A stretch of 64,000 nucleotides of DNA from an uncultured Bacilli bacterium. Lineage in GTDB: Bacteria > Bacillota_I > Bacilli_A > ML615J-28 > CAG-698. Where the stretch lies: the NCBI GenBank assembly GCA_934096585.1, contig CAKOMG010000001.1:1-64000 (forward strand), in the 5' to 3' direction. The position numbers were made by a program, and so were the translations under genes. The notes beneath the pieces were generated by a model. That model was not told where the DNA came from. It searched no databases and saw only the letters and a list, made by a program, of their open reading frames with translations. Of this stretch, positions 51,600-60,451 are shown piece after piece; the first letter of the stretch is position 1; the number at the start of each line of letters is the position of its first letter.

Positions 51600-52508
51600 T
51601 TAATTATCTCCATTCAATTTCTTTCCTGTTACAGAAAGAAATACATCATCCATTTTTCCTTTAGTAATTTCAAAATCAGTAAAAAAATCAGGATACTGAA
51701 TTATTAAATTTTTTGCTTCTTCTGTATTTTTAACTTCTATTCTTATACCATCTTTAATTAATTCATATTTTAAATTTAGTTTGTCAATTTGGTTAATAGA
51801 TTTATTGTATATAGTAATAAAATCGCCTGTATATTTGTTTTTTAATTCTAATGGTGTTCCTTCGGCTGCAATTTTTCCTGAATCAAGAATTATTACATAA
51901 TCTGCATCAACAGTTTCTTCCATATAGTGAGTTGTTAAAAACACAGTCATTTTCTTTTCTTTTCTATATGTTTGAATAACATTCCATAATGTTTTTCTTG
52001 TTTGGGGATCAAGTCCAGTAGTTGGTTCATCTAAAATTAGTATTTCAGGGTCATGTAATAATGCTCTTGCAACATCGATTCTTCTTCGTTGACCACCTGA
52101 TAGTTTCCCAACAGTTCTGTTTAATAAATCTTCAAAATTTAAAAGTTTAGATAGTTCAAATATTTTATTATTTGCTTCTTTCCCATAAAGTCCATATAAA
52201 CTAGCTCTTGAGATTAAATTATCTTTTACTGACAAAACATTATCTAAAACAGAATTTTGAAAAACAACACCAATTTTATTTGATATTTCTTTCATGTCGG
52301 TTTCAATGTTTTTTCCATTGATTAAAACTTCACCATTATCTTTTTCAAGCATTCCGCAAATTATAGAAATTGTTGTACTTTTACCAGCTCCATTAACTCC
52401 TAAAAAAGCAAAAAGTTCTCCTTTTTTCACACAAAATGATAAATCATTAACAGCATGTACTTCTTTAAATGTTTTATTTAAATGCTTTATTTCAATTATA
52501 TTTTCCAT
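51600..52508 (-). CDS. ABC exporter ATP-binding protein (DrrA/CcmA-like)
   Basis: A 302-residue ATPase: Walker A FLGVNGAGKST, signature LSGGQRRRIDVARAL, Walker B ILILDEPTTGLDP and TTHYMEETV. The C-terminal extension (about 215-302) is typical of DrrA-type drug-exporter ATPases. SD GGGAG. Partner permease is 50690-51598. Confidence 0.92.
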   Translation of the reverse strand: MENIIEIKHLNKTFKEVHAVNDLSFCVKKGELFAFLGVNGAGKSTTISIICGMLEKDNGEVLINGKNIETDMKEISNKIGVVFQNSVLDNVLSVKDNLISRASLYGLYGKEANNKIFELSKLLNFEDLLNRTVGKLSGGQRRRIDVARALLHDPEILILDEPTTGLDPQTRKTLWNVIQTYRKEKKMTVFLTTHYMEETVDADYVIILDSGKIAAEGTPLELKNKYTGDFITIYNKSINQIDKLNLKYELIKDGIRIEVKNTEEAKNLIIQYPDFFTDFEITKGKMDDVFLSVTGKKLNGDN

Positions 52509-52569
52509 ATTATCTCCCTAACTATTGTTATATTATATAACATTTTTTAAAATACTTCAATATTTCCAT

Positions 52570-52600
52570 AAAAAAAAGGAGTATGGTTTTAACCATACTC
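52570..52600 (-). terminator. terminator of the collagen-like lipoprotein gene
   Basis: Stem GAGTATGGTT/AACCATACTC then CTTTTTTT on the minus strand, 12 bp past the stop. Confidence 0.85.
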
Positions 52601-52611
52601 TCAATTTTTAA

Positions 52612-55323
52612 TTATTCAGTTACAGTGTTATGAACTAAATATGCTTTTACATTATATTCGCCTTCAGCAGCACCAATAATGTTCATTGCTATATAAATAG
52701 TATCACCAACTTGCATATTTAATGCTTTTAAAGCATCTCCTGCTTTATAAGTTCCATTATAACCGCATAGTAAATAATCCCATTCTGCAGTAATTCCTGA
52801 ATTAGGTTTTCCAGAAGGAACGATTTCAACAACTGTGAATTTACCATTTTCATATTTTAATGCAACACGTTCAGTGTATGTAGAAGTTTTAAATTTATAA
52901 CCATTCTTTAAAATATTTAATCCTTCGTAAACAGGCATACTAGCAGTTGCAGCTTGAGTGTTTTTATGGATAACGAATTCAGTTGCGCTTGCATCAACGA
53001 ATAATGGTTTTAAAGTTTTGCCAGCTAATGTTGCATCAACTACTTTAACGATTTCATTCTTTTCATTAACCCAACCTAAGAATACTTTTCCTTCTTTAAC
53101 AGCAACTAATGTAATTTCAGTTTCTTTTAACATTGTTACGTTAACAACTTCAGTAATTGCAACAACTAATTGTTCCATTCCTGTAGGAACTGCATTTAAT
53201 TGATCAGCAGTTACATAAGGATTTTCCTTATTAAATCCTTGCATATATCTACCTAATTCATGTGCATAATAAGCAGTAATTGCAACCCAAGAACGATCGG
53301 CTCTAAATGTTTTTGAAATATAAGCCATAAATGGAGACCATTTAGCAAACATTGCTGGATCGCCTAAGAAATATACATTGTCAGCTGCATCAGAAGCAGT
53401 AGGTGTTTGGTCTTTAAATGTAGTATAATCTACCATAAAGTTAACTTTTGAGTCTCTTTCTTGATCATAATTTGGATATAAACTTGATGGATTTGCAGCT
53501 GCACCAACATAGCAGAACCATTTACCATTGAAGTTTTCGCCAATGAAATCAGCTAAACTTAAATCTTCAGCTTTGAATGCGCCTTTAGCAACACACCAGT
53601 TATAGAAATCAGTTAAGAATACAGTTTTAACTTGTGTAGAGTTAGATACATAACCTTGTGCACCATCGAAATCAAATGTAAAGCTTACAGGTTCTCCCCA
53701 TTTAGCATATACTTTCATATCGCCTTCTACTAATGTTTTAGCAGTAACAGCATTAGTGCATTCAGCTTCTAAGAACCAACCTTCAAATGTATAACCTTCT
53801 CTTGTAGGAGCAGGTAATTCACCAACAGCTTTTCCATAAACTAATGTTTCAATAGCTTCAGGAGCACCTGTAGCATCTACATAGTTTAGATCAAATTCAA
53901 TCTTATGACTATTTCCTTGCCATTTTGCTCTTAAAGTCTTAATTTCAGTTTTGTTATCAATAGTTTCAACTTTAGTATCACCATCGAACCAACCTAAGAA
54001 TTGATAGTTATCTCTTGAAATTACTGGAAGAGTAACAGCTTCGCCATCTTCAGCAACAATTACAGGATTTGTAACTTCTTCTTTAACAGGATTCTTAGTA
54101 TCATCATTTAATACTAATTGAACTTCAGCACCAAATACAGCTTTAACAGTTGTAGCTTGAGTTGGAGTGAATACCATACCAACATTAGTTTCACCATCAA
54201 ACCATGTTCTAAATGCTAAATCACCTTTACCAACTTTTGGTAATGATAATTGTTCACCAACAGTAACGATATAAGTAGTTTCTTTACTAGCGATATAGTA
54301 ATCTAAAACTCTCTTTTGAACTTCTTCAGTTGAGAAGTCAGCTGTATAGTGATATAAAGTTTCAACTAATTTAGAACTAATAAATGCATTTAATGCAAAT
54401 GCTACAGAGTAAGGAGCAATATCTTTACTTAAAGCTACTAAATCTTCACCATTTAATGCGTTCTCTAACCATGTGTATAAGTCATGTTCAGCCTTTGGAT
54501 ATGCACCAGGATTTGCAACATCTGCTTGTTCAAATTCAACATCTTTTAAATATTGTAATAATGGACGCCATTTAATTTTATAAGCTTCATCATTAAACAT
54601 CTTCCAAACTTCAGCATCCCAAACACTTACATTAGTAGCAGGATTTGAAAGTTTTTTCCAATTTGTATAATCAGCTAAGAATTCTTTCTTTAAAGCTTCA
54701 ACGTTTTTATAAGTACCAACGATTTCTCCACCATTTAAGTCTAATTTTACTTCATATCCCCAAACTGCAGTTAAAGTAACATCACCTTTAACAACATATG
54801 TATCGTTATATACTTGTTCTCCATCGCTCCATCCTTTGAATATTACACCTTCTTTAGTAGGTTTAGCTAATGTTAATTCTGTTTTATAAACAACATTTTC
54901 TAAATCTTTAACATCAGCAGTTCCACCATCTAAATTAAATTTAACAGTGTATTGTCTAGAATATCCATCTAAATCTTCAAATGAAAGTAACATTTTCCAT
55001 TCATCGTCACCATCACCTTCATAACGCCATTTAATTCCAGTAGCATCTACTTTAAATTCAACTTGTTTACCAGGTTCTCCTTGAGGACCTCTTTCTCCTT
55101 GAGGACCTTGTGGACCAGTTTCACCAGTTTCTCCTCTAGTTCCTTTATCTCCCTTAGGTCCACGTTCACCAGGTTCACCATCTATTCCGTCTTTACCTGC
55201 AGCACCAGCGTCTCCCTTAGGACCTTGGATACCTTGTTCTCCTTGAGGACCAGTACATCCTACTAAGCAGAAAACAGAACAGATTAACATTAATACTACT
55301 AAAATAAAACTTCTTCTTTTCAT
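52612..55323 (-). CDS. collagen-like and InlB-repeat surface lipoprotein
   Basis: About 903 residues: signal with lipobox LVGC (Cys23), then 21 uninterrupted Gly-X-Y triplets (about 25-87, for example GEPGERGPKGDKG), a short beta segment (WRYEGDGDDEWKMLLSFEDL), and several InlB B-repeat-like units (KFNLDGG...GVIFKGW; DNYQFLGWFDG; EFDLN..GYTFEGWF), separated by domains of unknown type rich in aromatic residues. The start at 55323 lies 11 nt after GGAGG. Bacterial collagen-like stalks trimerise and project surface proteins; adhesion is likely. Promoter with TTGACA/TATAAT at 55380-55409. Confidence 0.88.
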   Translation of the reverse strand: MKRRSFILVVLMLICSVFCLVGCTGPQGEQGIQGPKGDAGAAGKDGIDGEPGERGPKGDKGTRGETGETGPQGPQGERGPQGEPGKQVEFKVDATGIKWRYEGDGDDEWKMLLSFEDLDGYSRQYTVKFNLDGGTADVKDLENVVYKTELTLAKPTKEGVIFKGWSDGEQVYNDTYVVKGDVTLTAVWGYEVKLDLNGGEIVGTYKNVEALKKEFLADYTNWKKLSNPATNVSVWDAEVWKMFNDEAYKIKWRPLLQYLKDVEFEQADVANPGAYPKAEHDLYTWLENALNGEDLVALSKDIAPYSVAFALNAFISSKLVETLYHYTADFSTEEVQKRVLDYYIASKETTYIVTVGEQLSLPKVGKGDLAFRTWFDGETNVGMVFTPTQATTVKAVFGAEVQLVLNDDTKNPVKEEVTNPVIVAEDGEAVTLPVISRDNYQFLGWFDGDTKVETIDNKTEIKTLRAKWQGNSHKIEFDLNYVDATGAPEAIETLVYGKAVGELPAPTREGYTFEGWFLEAECTNAVTAKTLVEGDMKVYAKWGEPVSFTFDFDGAQGYVSNSTQVKTVFLTDFYNWCVAKGAFKAEDLSLADFIGENFNGKWFCYVGAAANPSSLYPNYDQERDSKVNFMVDYTTFKDQTPTASDAADNVYFLGDPAMFAKWSPFMAYISKTFRADRSWVAITAYYAHELGRYMQGFNKENPYVTADQLNAVPTGMEQLVVAITEVVNVTMLKETEITLVAVKEGKVFLGWVNEKNEIVKVVDATLAGKTLKPLFVDASATEFVIHKNTQAATASMPVYEGLNILKNGYKFKTSTYTERVALKYENGKFTVVEIVPSGKPNSGITAEWDYLLCGYNGTYKAGDALKALNMQVGDTIYIAMNIIGAAEGEYNVKAYLVHNTVTE

Positions 55324-55379
55324 GTTATCTAAAACCTCCTTGTTTTTTTTAGTAAAAATAGACATCTCTATTCGTAAAT

Positions 55380-55409
55380 ATTATACCATTTTTTACACTA
55401 AATTGTCAA
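55380..55409 (-). promoter_or_regulatory. promoter of the collagen-like gene, cre-like site over -35
   Basis: -35 TTGACA (55404-55409), 18-bp spacer, -10 TATAAT (55380-55385). TGTAAACGCTTGACA spans the -35 and resembles a cre (CcpA) site with one extra base, a weak hint of catabolite control. Confidence 0.6.
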
Positions 55410-55563
55410 GCGTTTACATCAATTTACATTTAAAAAATTTTGTTTTTTTACTTTTGTTTGTTTTTTTGTATTTCTTTTATTTAAATATATAGTAAAAGCT
55501 CTATAAATATGCTATAATAATATATGAATAAATTATACATTTTAGAAAGGATATTAATTTAAC

Positions 55564-56088
55564 ATGGGAAGAATAAATATAGTTTTATATCAACCAGAAA
55601 TTCCTCAAAATACTGGAAATATTATGAGAACTTGTGTAGCTACAAATACCATCTTACATTTTATTGAACCTCTTGGTTTTAGCTTAGATGAAAAAGAAAT
55701 AAAACGCAGTGGAGCAAACTACGTTAAGGATGTTGAATATTATTGTTATCCTAATTGGGAAACATTTTTAACCAAAAATAATCCTGAAAACATTTATTAT
55801 TTAACAAGATATGGTCAAAAACATTTATATGATGTTGATGTTAAAGATCAATCAAAAGATTATTATTTCGTTTTAGGAAAAGAATCTACAGGAATTCCTT
55901 ATGATATATTAAAAGAAAATTTTGATAAATGCATTCGCCTACCTATGACTGATAAAGTGAGAGCATTGAATGTAAGTAATGTTGCTGCAATAATGATGTA
56001 TGAAGCAATGCGTCAACAAGATTTTCCAGGTTTAGAACAATATGAACCAGAATCTATGAAAGGTAAAGATTTCCTTTTAAAACAATAA
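55564..56088 (+). CDS. trmL: tRNA (cytidine/uridine-34 2'-O)-methyltransferase TrmL
   Basis: A 174-residue SPOUT methyltransferase: NIVLYQPEIPQNTGNIMRTC at the N-terminus, FVLGKESTGIP and IRLPMTDKVRALNVSNVAAI forming the trefoil knot. It methylates the wobble ribose of tRNA-Leu isoacceptors. SD AGAAAGGA; TATAAT at 55513-55518 is the likely -10. Confidence 0.95.
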   Translation: MGRINIVLYQPEIPQNTGNIMRTCVATNTILHFIEPLGFSLDEKEIKRSGANYVKDVEYYCYPNWETFLTKNNPENIYYLTRYGQKHLYDVDVKDQSKDYYFVLGKESTGIPYDILKENFDKCIRLPMTDKVRALNVSNVAAIMMYEAMRQQDFPGLEQYEPESMKGKDFLLKQ

Positions 56089-56131
56089 TAATTTTTAATT
56101 ATTTGTTCATAATATTATTAGGAGGAATATT

Positions 56132-56320
56132 ATGAACAACAAAAAATCAAAAACTGTTTTTTCCAATTTTTGTGATGGAAAAAGACTTTCAACAAAACAT
56201 TCAAGTCACATTCAAGGACCATTCATGAATGAATTTGGCGAAGATATTATATCTGAAGTTGTTGAAAACGAAATTAAAGTTAAACCAAAAAAGAAAAGAG
56301 TAACAAAAAACGATAAATAA
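56132..56320 (+). CDS. small basic protein, unknown
   Basis: A 62-residue protein with a strong SD (TAGGAGG) 43 bp after trmL and followed by a terminator. The sequence has no membrane segment; the C-terminus is lysine-rich (KPKKKRVTKNDK). No family recognised. Confidence 0.7.
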   Translation: MNNKKSKTVFSNFCDGKRLSTKHSSHIQGPFMNEFGEDIISEVVENEIKVKPKKKRVTKNDK

Positions 56321-56347
56321 TTCTAGTTTTAACTAGAATTTTTTTTA
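56319..56347 (+). terminator. terminator of the trmL unit
   Basis: Stem AATTCTAGTT/AACTAGAATT then TTTTTT. Confidence 0.9.
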
Positions 56348-56356
56348 TTTTTAGTG

Positions 56357-56362
56357 TATAAT
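56357..56362 (+). promoter_or_regulatory. -10 box of tRNA-Arg
   Basis: TATAAT 11 bp before the tRNA; the -35 region is degenerate and falls in the preceding terminator. Confidence 0.45.
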
Positions 56363-56372
56363 AATATTAAGT

Positions 56373-56449
56373 GTCGCCGTAGCTCAGTTGGATAGAGCAT
56401 TTGCCTCCTAAGCAAAGGGTCGGCAGTTCGAGTCTGCTTGGCGACGCCA
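56373..56449 (+). tRNA. trnR: tRNA-Arg (anticodon CCT)
   Basis: A 77-nt cloverleaf: acceptor GTCGCCG/TGGCGAC, D-arm AGCTCAGTTGGATAGAGC, anticodon loop CTCCTAA with CCT, T-loop CAGTTCGAGTCTG, encoded CCA. Confidence 0.95.
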
Positions 56450-56516
56450 TTTGTTTATAATTATTGTACGGAGTTTTAATATAACAAATGAAAAATATCA
56501 CCAATAAATTATAAAA

Positions 56517-56664
56517 ATGAATGCACAAATTTTGAAAAAATATAGACCTATATTATGTTATTCCAATAGTTATCTTAGTGTTTGCTACTACTTCTTTAAC
56601 AATCGGATATGCCAATATAGAACCTACAAAACGAACTCAACGTCAACCTGATTATATTGTATAA
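56517..56664 (+). pseudogene. frameshifted small exported-protein remnant
   Basis: An ATG at 56517 gives MNAQILKKYRPI, then the sensible reading moves to another frame: YYVIPIVILVFATTSLTIGY, followed by ANIEPTKRTQRQPDYIV and a stop at 56664. This looks like a small signal-peptide or single-helix protein broken by a frameshift; frame zero continues as low-quality sequence to a TGA at 56651. No family can be named. Confidence 0.4.
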
Positions 56665-56669
56665 TATTG

Positions 56670-56701
56670 AGTCACTGTCAATTGATAGTGGCTTTATTTT
56701 T
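56670..56701 (+). terminator. terminator after the remnant
   Basis: Stem AGTCACTGTCA/TGATAGTGGCT with two wobble pairs and a T-rich tail. Confidence 0.6.
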
Positions 56702-56789
56702 ACTAATATTTTAACCTATTGATAAAATAAAAAAAGAATGTTATAATAATTTTTGAAGGAAAATATTTTAAATAGGAGGTACTTTAACA

Positions 56790-57446
56790 ATGAAAACTAT
56801 TACTATAAAAGGAATTGGACAAATCGCTTTAAAACCTGATTTAATTGTAATTTCAATGAAAATGGAAACTATAGACAAAGAGTATGATAAAACAATGGAA
56901 ATATCAGCAAAACGTATTGATGAGCTTAATAAAGCACTTGAAGAAATAGGATTTAAAAAAGAATCTATCTTAACAACAAATTTCCATGTTTCAACAAGAT
57001 ATGAAAGCATAAGAGATAAAGACGGAATTTATAAAAATGTTTTTAAAGGTTATGGTTGTATACACAACTTAAAACTTGAATTTGATTTTGACACAAAAAT
57101 CTTGGCAAAAGTTTTATCTAAAATTTCACTTTGCCTTGCAAAACCTGAACTTTCAATAACATTCACAATCAAAGACCAAACTAAAGCTAATGAAGAACTA
57201 TTAAAATCAGCAACAAAAAATGCAAAAGAAAAAGCCTTGATTCTTTCTTCTAGTTCTGGTGTAACTCTTAAAGATTTAATATCTATTAATTATGACTTTA
57301 AAGACATATCTCTTTATTCCAATACTGAATACACAGTAGAAAATAGATGTATGATGCAGGCTGAATCATATCTTGCAAATGTAAATATAGAGCCTGATGA
57401 TATCAAAATCAATGATACTATAACCTTTGTTTGGGAAATCATTTAA
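56790..57446 (+). CDS. SIMPL-domain protein (DUF541)
   Basis: A 218-residue protein of the SIMPL family: ITIKGIGQIALKPD at the start, AKRIDELNKALEEIGF, the YESIRDKDG region and the C-terminal NVNIEPDDIKINDTITFVWEI. No signal peptide, whereas many SIMPL proteins are exported. Role unknown; homologues bind kinases or sit in the periplasm. SD TAGGAGG. Confidence 0.85.
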   Translation: MKTITIKGIGQIALKPDLIVISMKMETIDKEYDKTMEISAKRIDELNKALEEIGFKKESILTTNFHVSTRYESIRDKDGIYKNVFKGYGCIHNLKLEFDFDTKILAKVLSKISLCLAKPELSITFTIKDQTKANEELLKSATKNAKEKALILSSSSGVTLKDLISINYDFKDISLYSNTEYTVENRCMMQAESYLANVNIEPDDIKINDTITFVWEII

Positions 57447-57654
57447 TTTTTTTTGACTTCTTCTATTGAAAAAATATAAGTTTAAAAGAAACTATTGTAT
57501 GTTAGAAATATAAAAAAAGTATACCCAAAGACAACAACTACGATAACCTTGATTTCATTCCATTAAATAAAAACTAATTATAACTTTAAAATTTTCATGA
57601 TAATTATTGAATTATTTATATAAATATGCTATTATAATGCAAAGGAAGATAATT

Positions 57655-58113
57655 ATGGAAAATAACCTTACTAGTAAAGAATTATTGGAAATATTTCGAA
57701 ATGATAAAACATATGAAAATGCAATGAATTATATTATTAAGTTTATTGAAGGATATAAGGGTAAACAAGGATATTATGATTATTTTGCATTAACTTCAAA
57801 TAAAAGTTCTGTCTTTAAAATGCATTATCATGGCATTTTACGGAGATTTATTTATATTGAAACAACAAACGATCATACTTTAGTTTTCCATGCACTAGGT
57901 CGAGCTGTTATCGATCTTCCTCTATCATCAATGTATAAGGAAGACGACGTAAAAGAAGATTTATATAAAGAAATCAAAGAACGGGCTCCAAAGGACATAA
58001 TAGATGAGTTAACATCAAAAATATACAAAAATTTAGATAACTATATTAAAGATCTAAAAATTGTAGTTTATCCAAAATGGAGACTGTGTACTAAACGTGT
58101 AGATGTATTTTAA
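57655..58113 (+). CDS. conserved hypothetical protein
   Basis: 152 residues starting at 57655 after AAAGGAAG (TATAAT at 57633-57638); the longer frame is rejected. Soluble, mixed charge, with aromatic segments (YYDYFALTSNKSSVFKMHYH) and no recognisable domain. Followed after 15 bp by a zinc-ribbon membrane protein with its own SD, so they may be cotranscribed. Confidence 0.65.
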   Translation: MENNLTSKELLEIFRNDKTYENAMNYIIKFIEGYKGKQGYYDYFALTSNKSSVFKMHYHGILRRFIYIETTNDHTLVFHALGRAVIDLPLSSMYKEDDVKEDLYKEIKERAPKDIIDELTSKIYKNLDNYIKDLKIVVYPKWRLCTKRVDVF

Positions 58114-58128
58114 TAGGAGGTATAAAAA

Positions 58129-58605
58129 ATGAATAATCATCAAAAAACAAAAAAGAATCTTAAGATCATAGGAATCATTTTAGTAATAGTTGGAGGAATT
58201 TGTGCTATAACTGGATTTGTTGATTTCTTTATAGCCGCAAATAGTCAGAGAATGCCTCAATTATTCTTTTTATGTTTTATTGGTCTACCAACACTTGGTA
58301 TAGGCGCTTCTATTCTAACATTTGCTTTTAGAGGCGAAATAATGCGTTATAACAAAAATGAAAGTGTTCCAATTATCAATGAAGCAAGTGAAGAAATAAA
58401 ACCAGCCGTTCACAATGTTGTTTCAGCAGTTAAAAATAGTTTAAATGATGATACAATCACTTGTAGTTGTGGAACAGTAAATGATAAAAATAATAAGTTC
58501 TGCAAAAAATGCGGAAAAGAACTCCTAAAAACTTGTCCGTCATGTGGAAAAAATATTGAAAATGATTCTACTTTTTGTCCACATTGTGGAGCTAAAATAA
58601 TGTAA
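58129..58605 (+). CDS. zinc-ribbon membrane protein (double zinc ribbon)
   Basis: A 158-residue protein: two N-terminal membrane segments (about 11-33 and 43-66), a linker, and two zinc-ribbon units (TCSCGTVNDKNNKFCKKCG and TCPSCGKNIENDSTFCPHCG) near the C-terminus. Architecture mirrors the protein at 46027 in reverse order. Function unknown. SD TAGGAGG. Confidence 0.8.
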   Translation: MNNHQKTKKNLKIIGIILVIVGGICAITGFVDFFIAANSQRMPQLFFLCFIGLPTLGIGASILTFAFRGEIMRYNKNESVPIINEASEEIKPAVHNVVSAVKNSLNDDTITCSCGTVNDKNNKFCKKCGKELLKTCPSCGKNIENDSTFCPHCGAKIM

Positions 58606-58638
58606 AAAAAATCCTAGATATTCTCTAGGATTTTTTTA
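58604..58638 (+). terminator. terminator of the 57655-58605 unit, possibly bidirectional
   Basis: Stem AAAAAAATCCTAGA/TCTAGGATTTTTTT with a short loop; symmetric A and T runs allow use from both strands. Confidence 0.85.
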
Positions 58639-58651
58639 TTTCCAATATTCA

Positions 58652-58702
58652 CTAAAGCATTTGATAATGCTTTCCCGTCCTCTTATAATAATAAACGCAC
58701 AT
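58652..58702 (-). CDS. possible 16-residue peptide
   Basis: ATG at 58702 preceded by TGGAGG at 6 nt encodes MCVYYYKRTGKHYQML and a stop; TATAAT lies about 30 bp upstream and a bidirectional terminator follows. Too short to test by composition; may be spurious. Confidence 0.2.
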   Translation of the reverse strand: MCVYYYKRTGKHYQML

Positions 58703-58762
58703 TTCAACCTCCACTATTAAAATTATAAAACTTCAACTTAAAACGAACTTTAAAATAATATT

Positions 58763-59503
58763 TTATTTAATTTCACATTTTAAATATTTATCTGCTTCCA
58801 TAAATACTTTTCCAATTTTATCATTTATAACGAGGTTAGCATAAGTATCTAAAGATGTACTATCCTTATTGATTAATACTAAATATTTGCCATTAAAATA
58901 ACGAACTAATCCAGCTGCTGGATAAACTTGTAAACTTGTTCCCCCAACAATTAAACAATCCGCATTTTCAATTGCATTAATTGAATTCATCATCACTTTT
59001 TCATCTAATGGTTCTTCATATAAAACTACATCTGGCTTGATAATGCCACCACATGAGCAGTGAGGAATATCAACTGAATTTATTATGTAATCTTCATCAT
59101 AAAACCTATGACACTTCATGCAATGATTTCTTTTAATAGATCCATGAAGTTCATAAACTATCTTATTTCCCGCTTCACTATGTAAGCCATCAATATTTTG
59201 CGTTACTATTGCTTTTAACTTTCCCATATCTTCTAGTTTTTTTAAAAATATGTGAGCAAAGTTACACTTAACTCCTTTTACAATCATTTTATCTTTGTAA
59301 AATCGATAAAATTCTTTGGGATTATTCAGAAAAAATGTATGACTTAATATTTCTTCTGGAGGATATTTATATTTTTGATTATATAAACCATCTACACTTC
59401 GAAAATCAGGAATCCCACTTTCCGTGGAAACACCAGCCCCACCAAAAAAGACGATTGATTGGCATTCTTTTATTATTTTAACAAGTTCCATTATTTTATT
59501 CAT
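58763..59503 (-). CDS. cobB: NAD-dependent protein deacylase (sirtuin, CobB)
   Basis: A protein of 246 residues with sirtuin motifs: FFGGAGVSTESGIPDFRS, TQNIDGLHSEAG, catalytic His in YELHGSI, and Zn Cys in HCMKC...HCSCGG. Removes acyl groups from lysines using NAD+. The start is ATG 59503 after GAGGTG. Confidence 0.94.
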   Translation of the reverse strand: MNKIMELVKIIKECQSIVFFGGAGVSTESGIPDFRSVDGLYNQKYKYPPEEILSHTFFLNNPKEFYRFYKDKMIVKGVKCNFAHIFLKKLEDMGKLKAIVTQNIDGLHSEAGNKIVYELHGSIKRNHCMKCHRFYDEDYIINSVDIPHCSCGGIIKPDVVLYEEPLDEKVMMNSINAIENADCLIVGGTSLQVYPAAGLVRYFNGKYLVLINKDSTSLDTYANLVINDKIGKVFMEADKYLKCEIK

Positions 59504-59608
59504 ATTGCACCTCAAAATTTGCGTTATAATCTTGTTTTGTATTTTACTTTATAATTTAATGCTTAATCATTTTTAATTAATTATGGTTTGAATTTTATGT
59601 TGTTTTTT

Positions 59609-60349
59609 TTATTTAATTGTATATATATACTTTCTTCCTTCTTTTTTTACAACTTCTACTACTTCTAGTGACACTAGTACATTTAACATTAAATTTGCAT
59701 AACGAATTGATGAAAAAGTAAGTGATGCTAGCATTGAACTCGTGAATTCTTTTGGAAGTTCTTTAGGAAATAAAGATTTATAATCCTCTTTTGTTTTTAA
59801 TTCAATAATTTTAACTAATTTTTTAGGTATTCTTTCATTACAACTTGATCCTCTTTTTTTAGTTTTGTTATAACCATTTAAATTGCGATATTCATCAATA
59901 TCTAAAAGTAATAAAGTAATATTAACTTTATTTAACAATGATTTAATTTTATATAATTCATAAAACACTTCTGGAACTTTAAATTTCTTTGGTGATTTAT
60001 TTCCTCCATTTATTTCTCCCGTTTCACTATTAACCCAATAAATTACTTTAGAATTAAAAACTGGATAAATAATATTTATATCATATTCATTTAATGATAT
60101 TAAATATTTTAACTTTTCTCGTAATCTATTAAATTGTTTAGTTTGAATTTCTATAATTTTTTTATCATTTAATATGTCAACATAATAAGTTCCTATTTTA
60201 ATTTCTTGATTAATTTTTTCACCGTATAAATCTTTTAATGACTTATGTAGTGTTTTTTCAGAAAGATTACCAATTTTATGATTTTGATTATAAGAATAAT
60301 CTTTTAGATTATTAATAATTGTATTATTGTATTTATCTATTAAATCCAT
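59609..60349 (-). CDS. conserved hypothetical; PD-(D/E)XK-like nuclease fold and winged helix
   Basis: A 246-residue protein of a family I recognise in Firmicutes but cannot name. N-terminal half: KIGTYYVDILNDKKIIEIQT with Asp and Glu-x-Gln spacing like a PD-(D/E)XK core, then NIIYPVFNSKVIYWVN, NGGNKSPKKFKVPEVFYELY and LLLLDIDEYRNLNG. C-terminal part (about 190-246) looks like a winged helix (LTFSSIRYANLMLNVLVSLEVVEVV). A DNA-cleaving or repair role is an inference from fold only. Confidence 0.6.
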   Translation of the reverse strand: MDLIDKYNNTIINNLKDYSYNQNHKIGNLSEKTLHKSLKDLYGEKINQEIKIGTYYVDILNDKKIIEIQTKQFNRLREKLKYLISLNEYDINIIYPVFNSKVIYWVNSETGEINGGNKSPKKFKVPEVFYELYKIKSLLNKVNITLLLLDIDEYRNLNGYNKTKKRGSSCNERIPKKLVKIIELKTKEDYKSLFPKELPKEFTSSMLASLTFSSIRYANLMLNVLVSLEVVEVVKKEGRKYIYTIK

Positions 60350-60418
60350 AATTAATTACCTTTTTACTTTAACTATTAATTATAATATCATAACTTTTTT
60401 AAAATATAAAGTTTAAAA

Positions 60419-60451
60419 TAAAAAAAGTTAATTCATTTAACTGAATTAACT
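60419..60451 (-). terminator. terminator of the murI operon
   Basis: Perfect 10-bp stem AGTTAATTCA/TGAATTAACT, then TTTTTTTATT on the minus strand. Confidence 0.9.

Noticed and set aside
55386..55417. Definite cre site over the collagen-like gene promoter
   Set aside because: TGTAAACGCTTGACA needs a one-base insertion to fit the cre consensus, so it is only mentioned as a hint.
57447..57606. Possible gene or RNA between the SIMPL gene and the next CDS
   Set aside because: No open frame with an SD and no stable hairpin was seen in this 160-bp AT-rich stretch.
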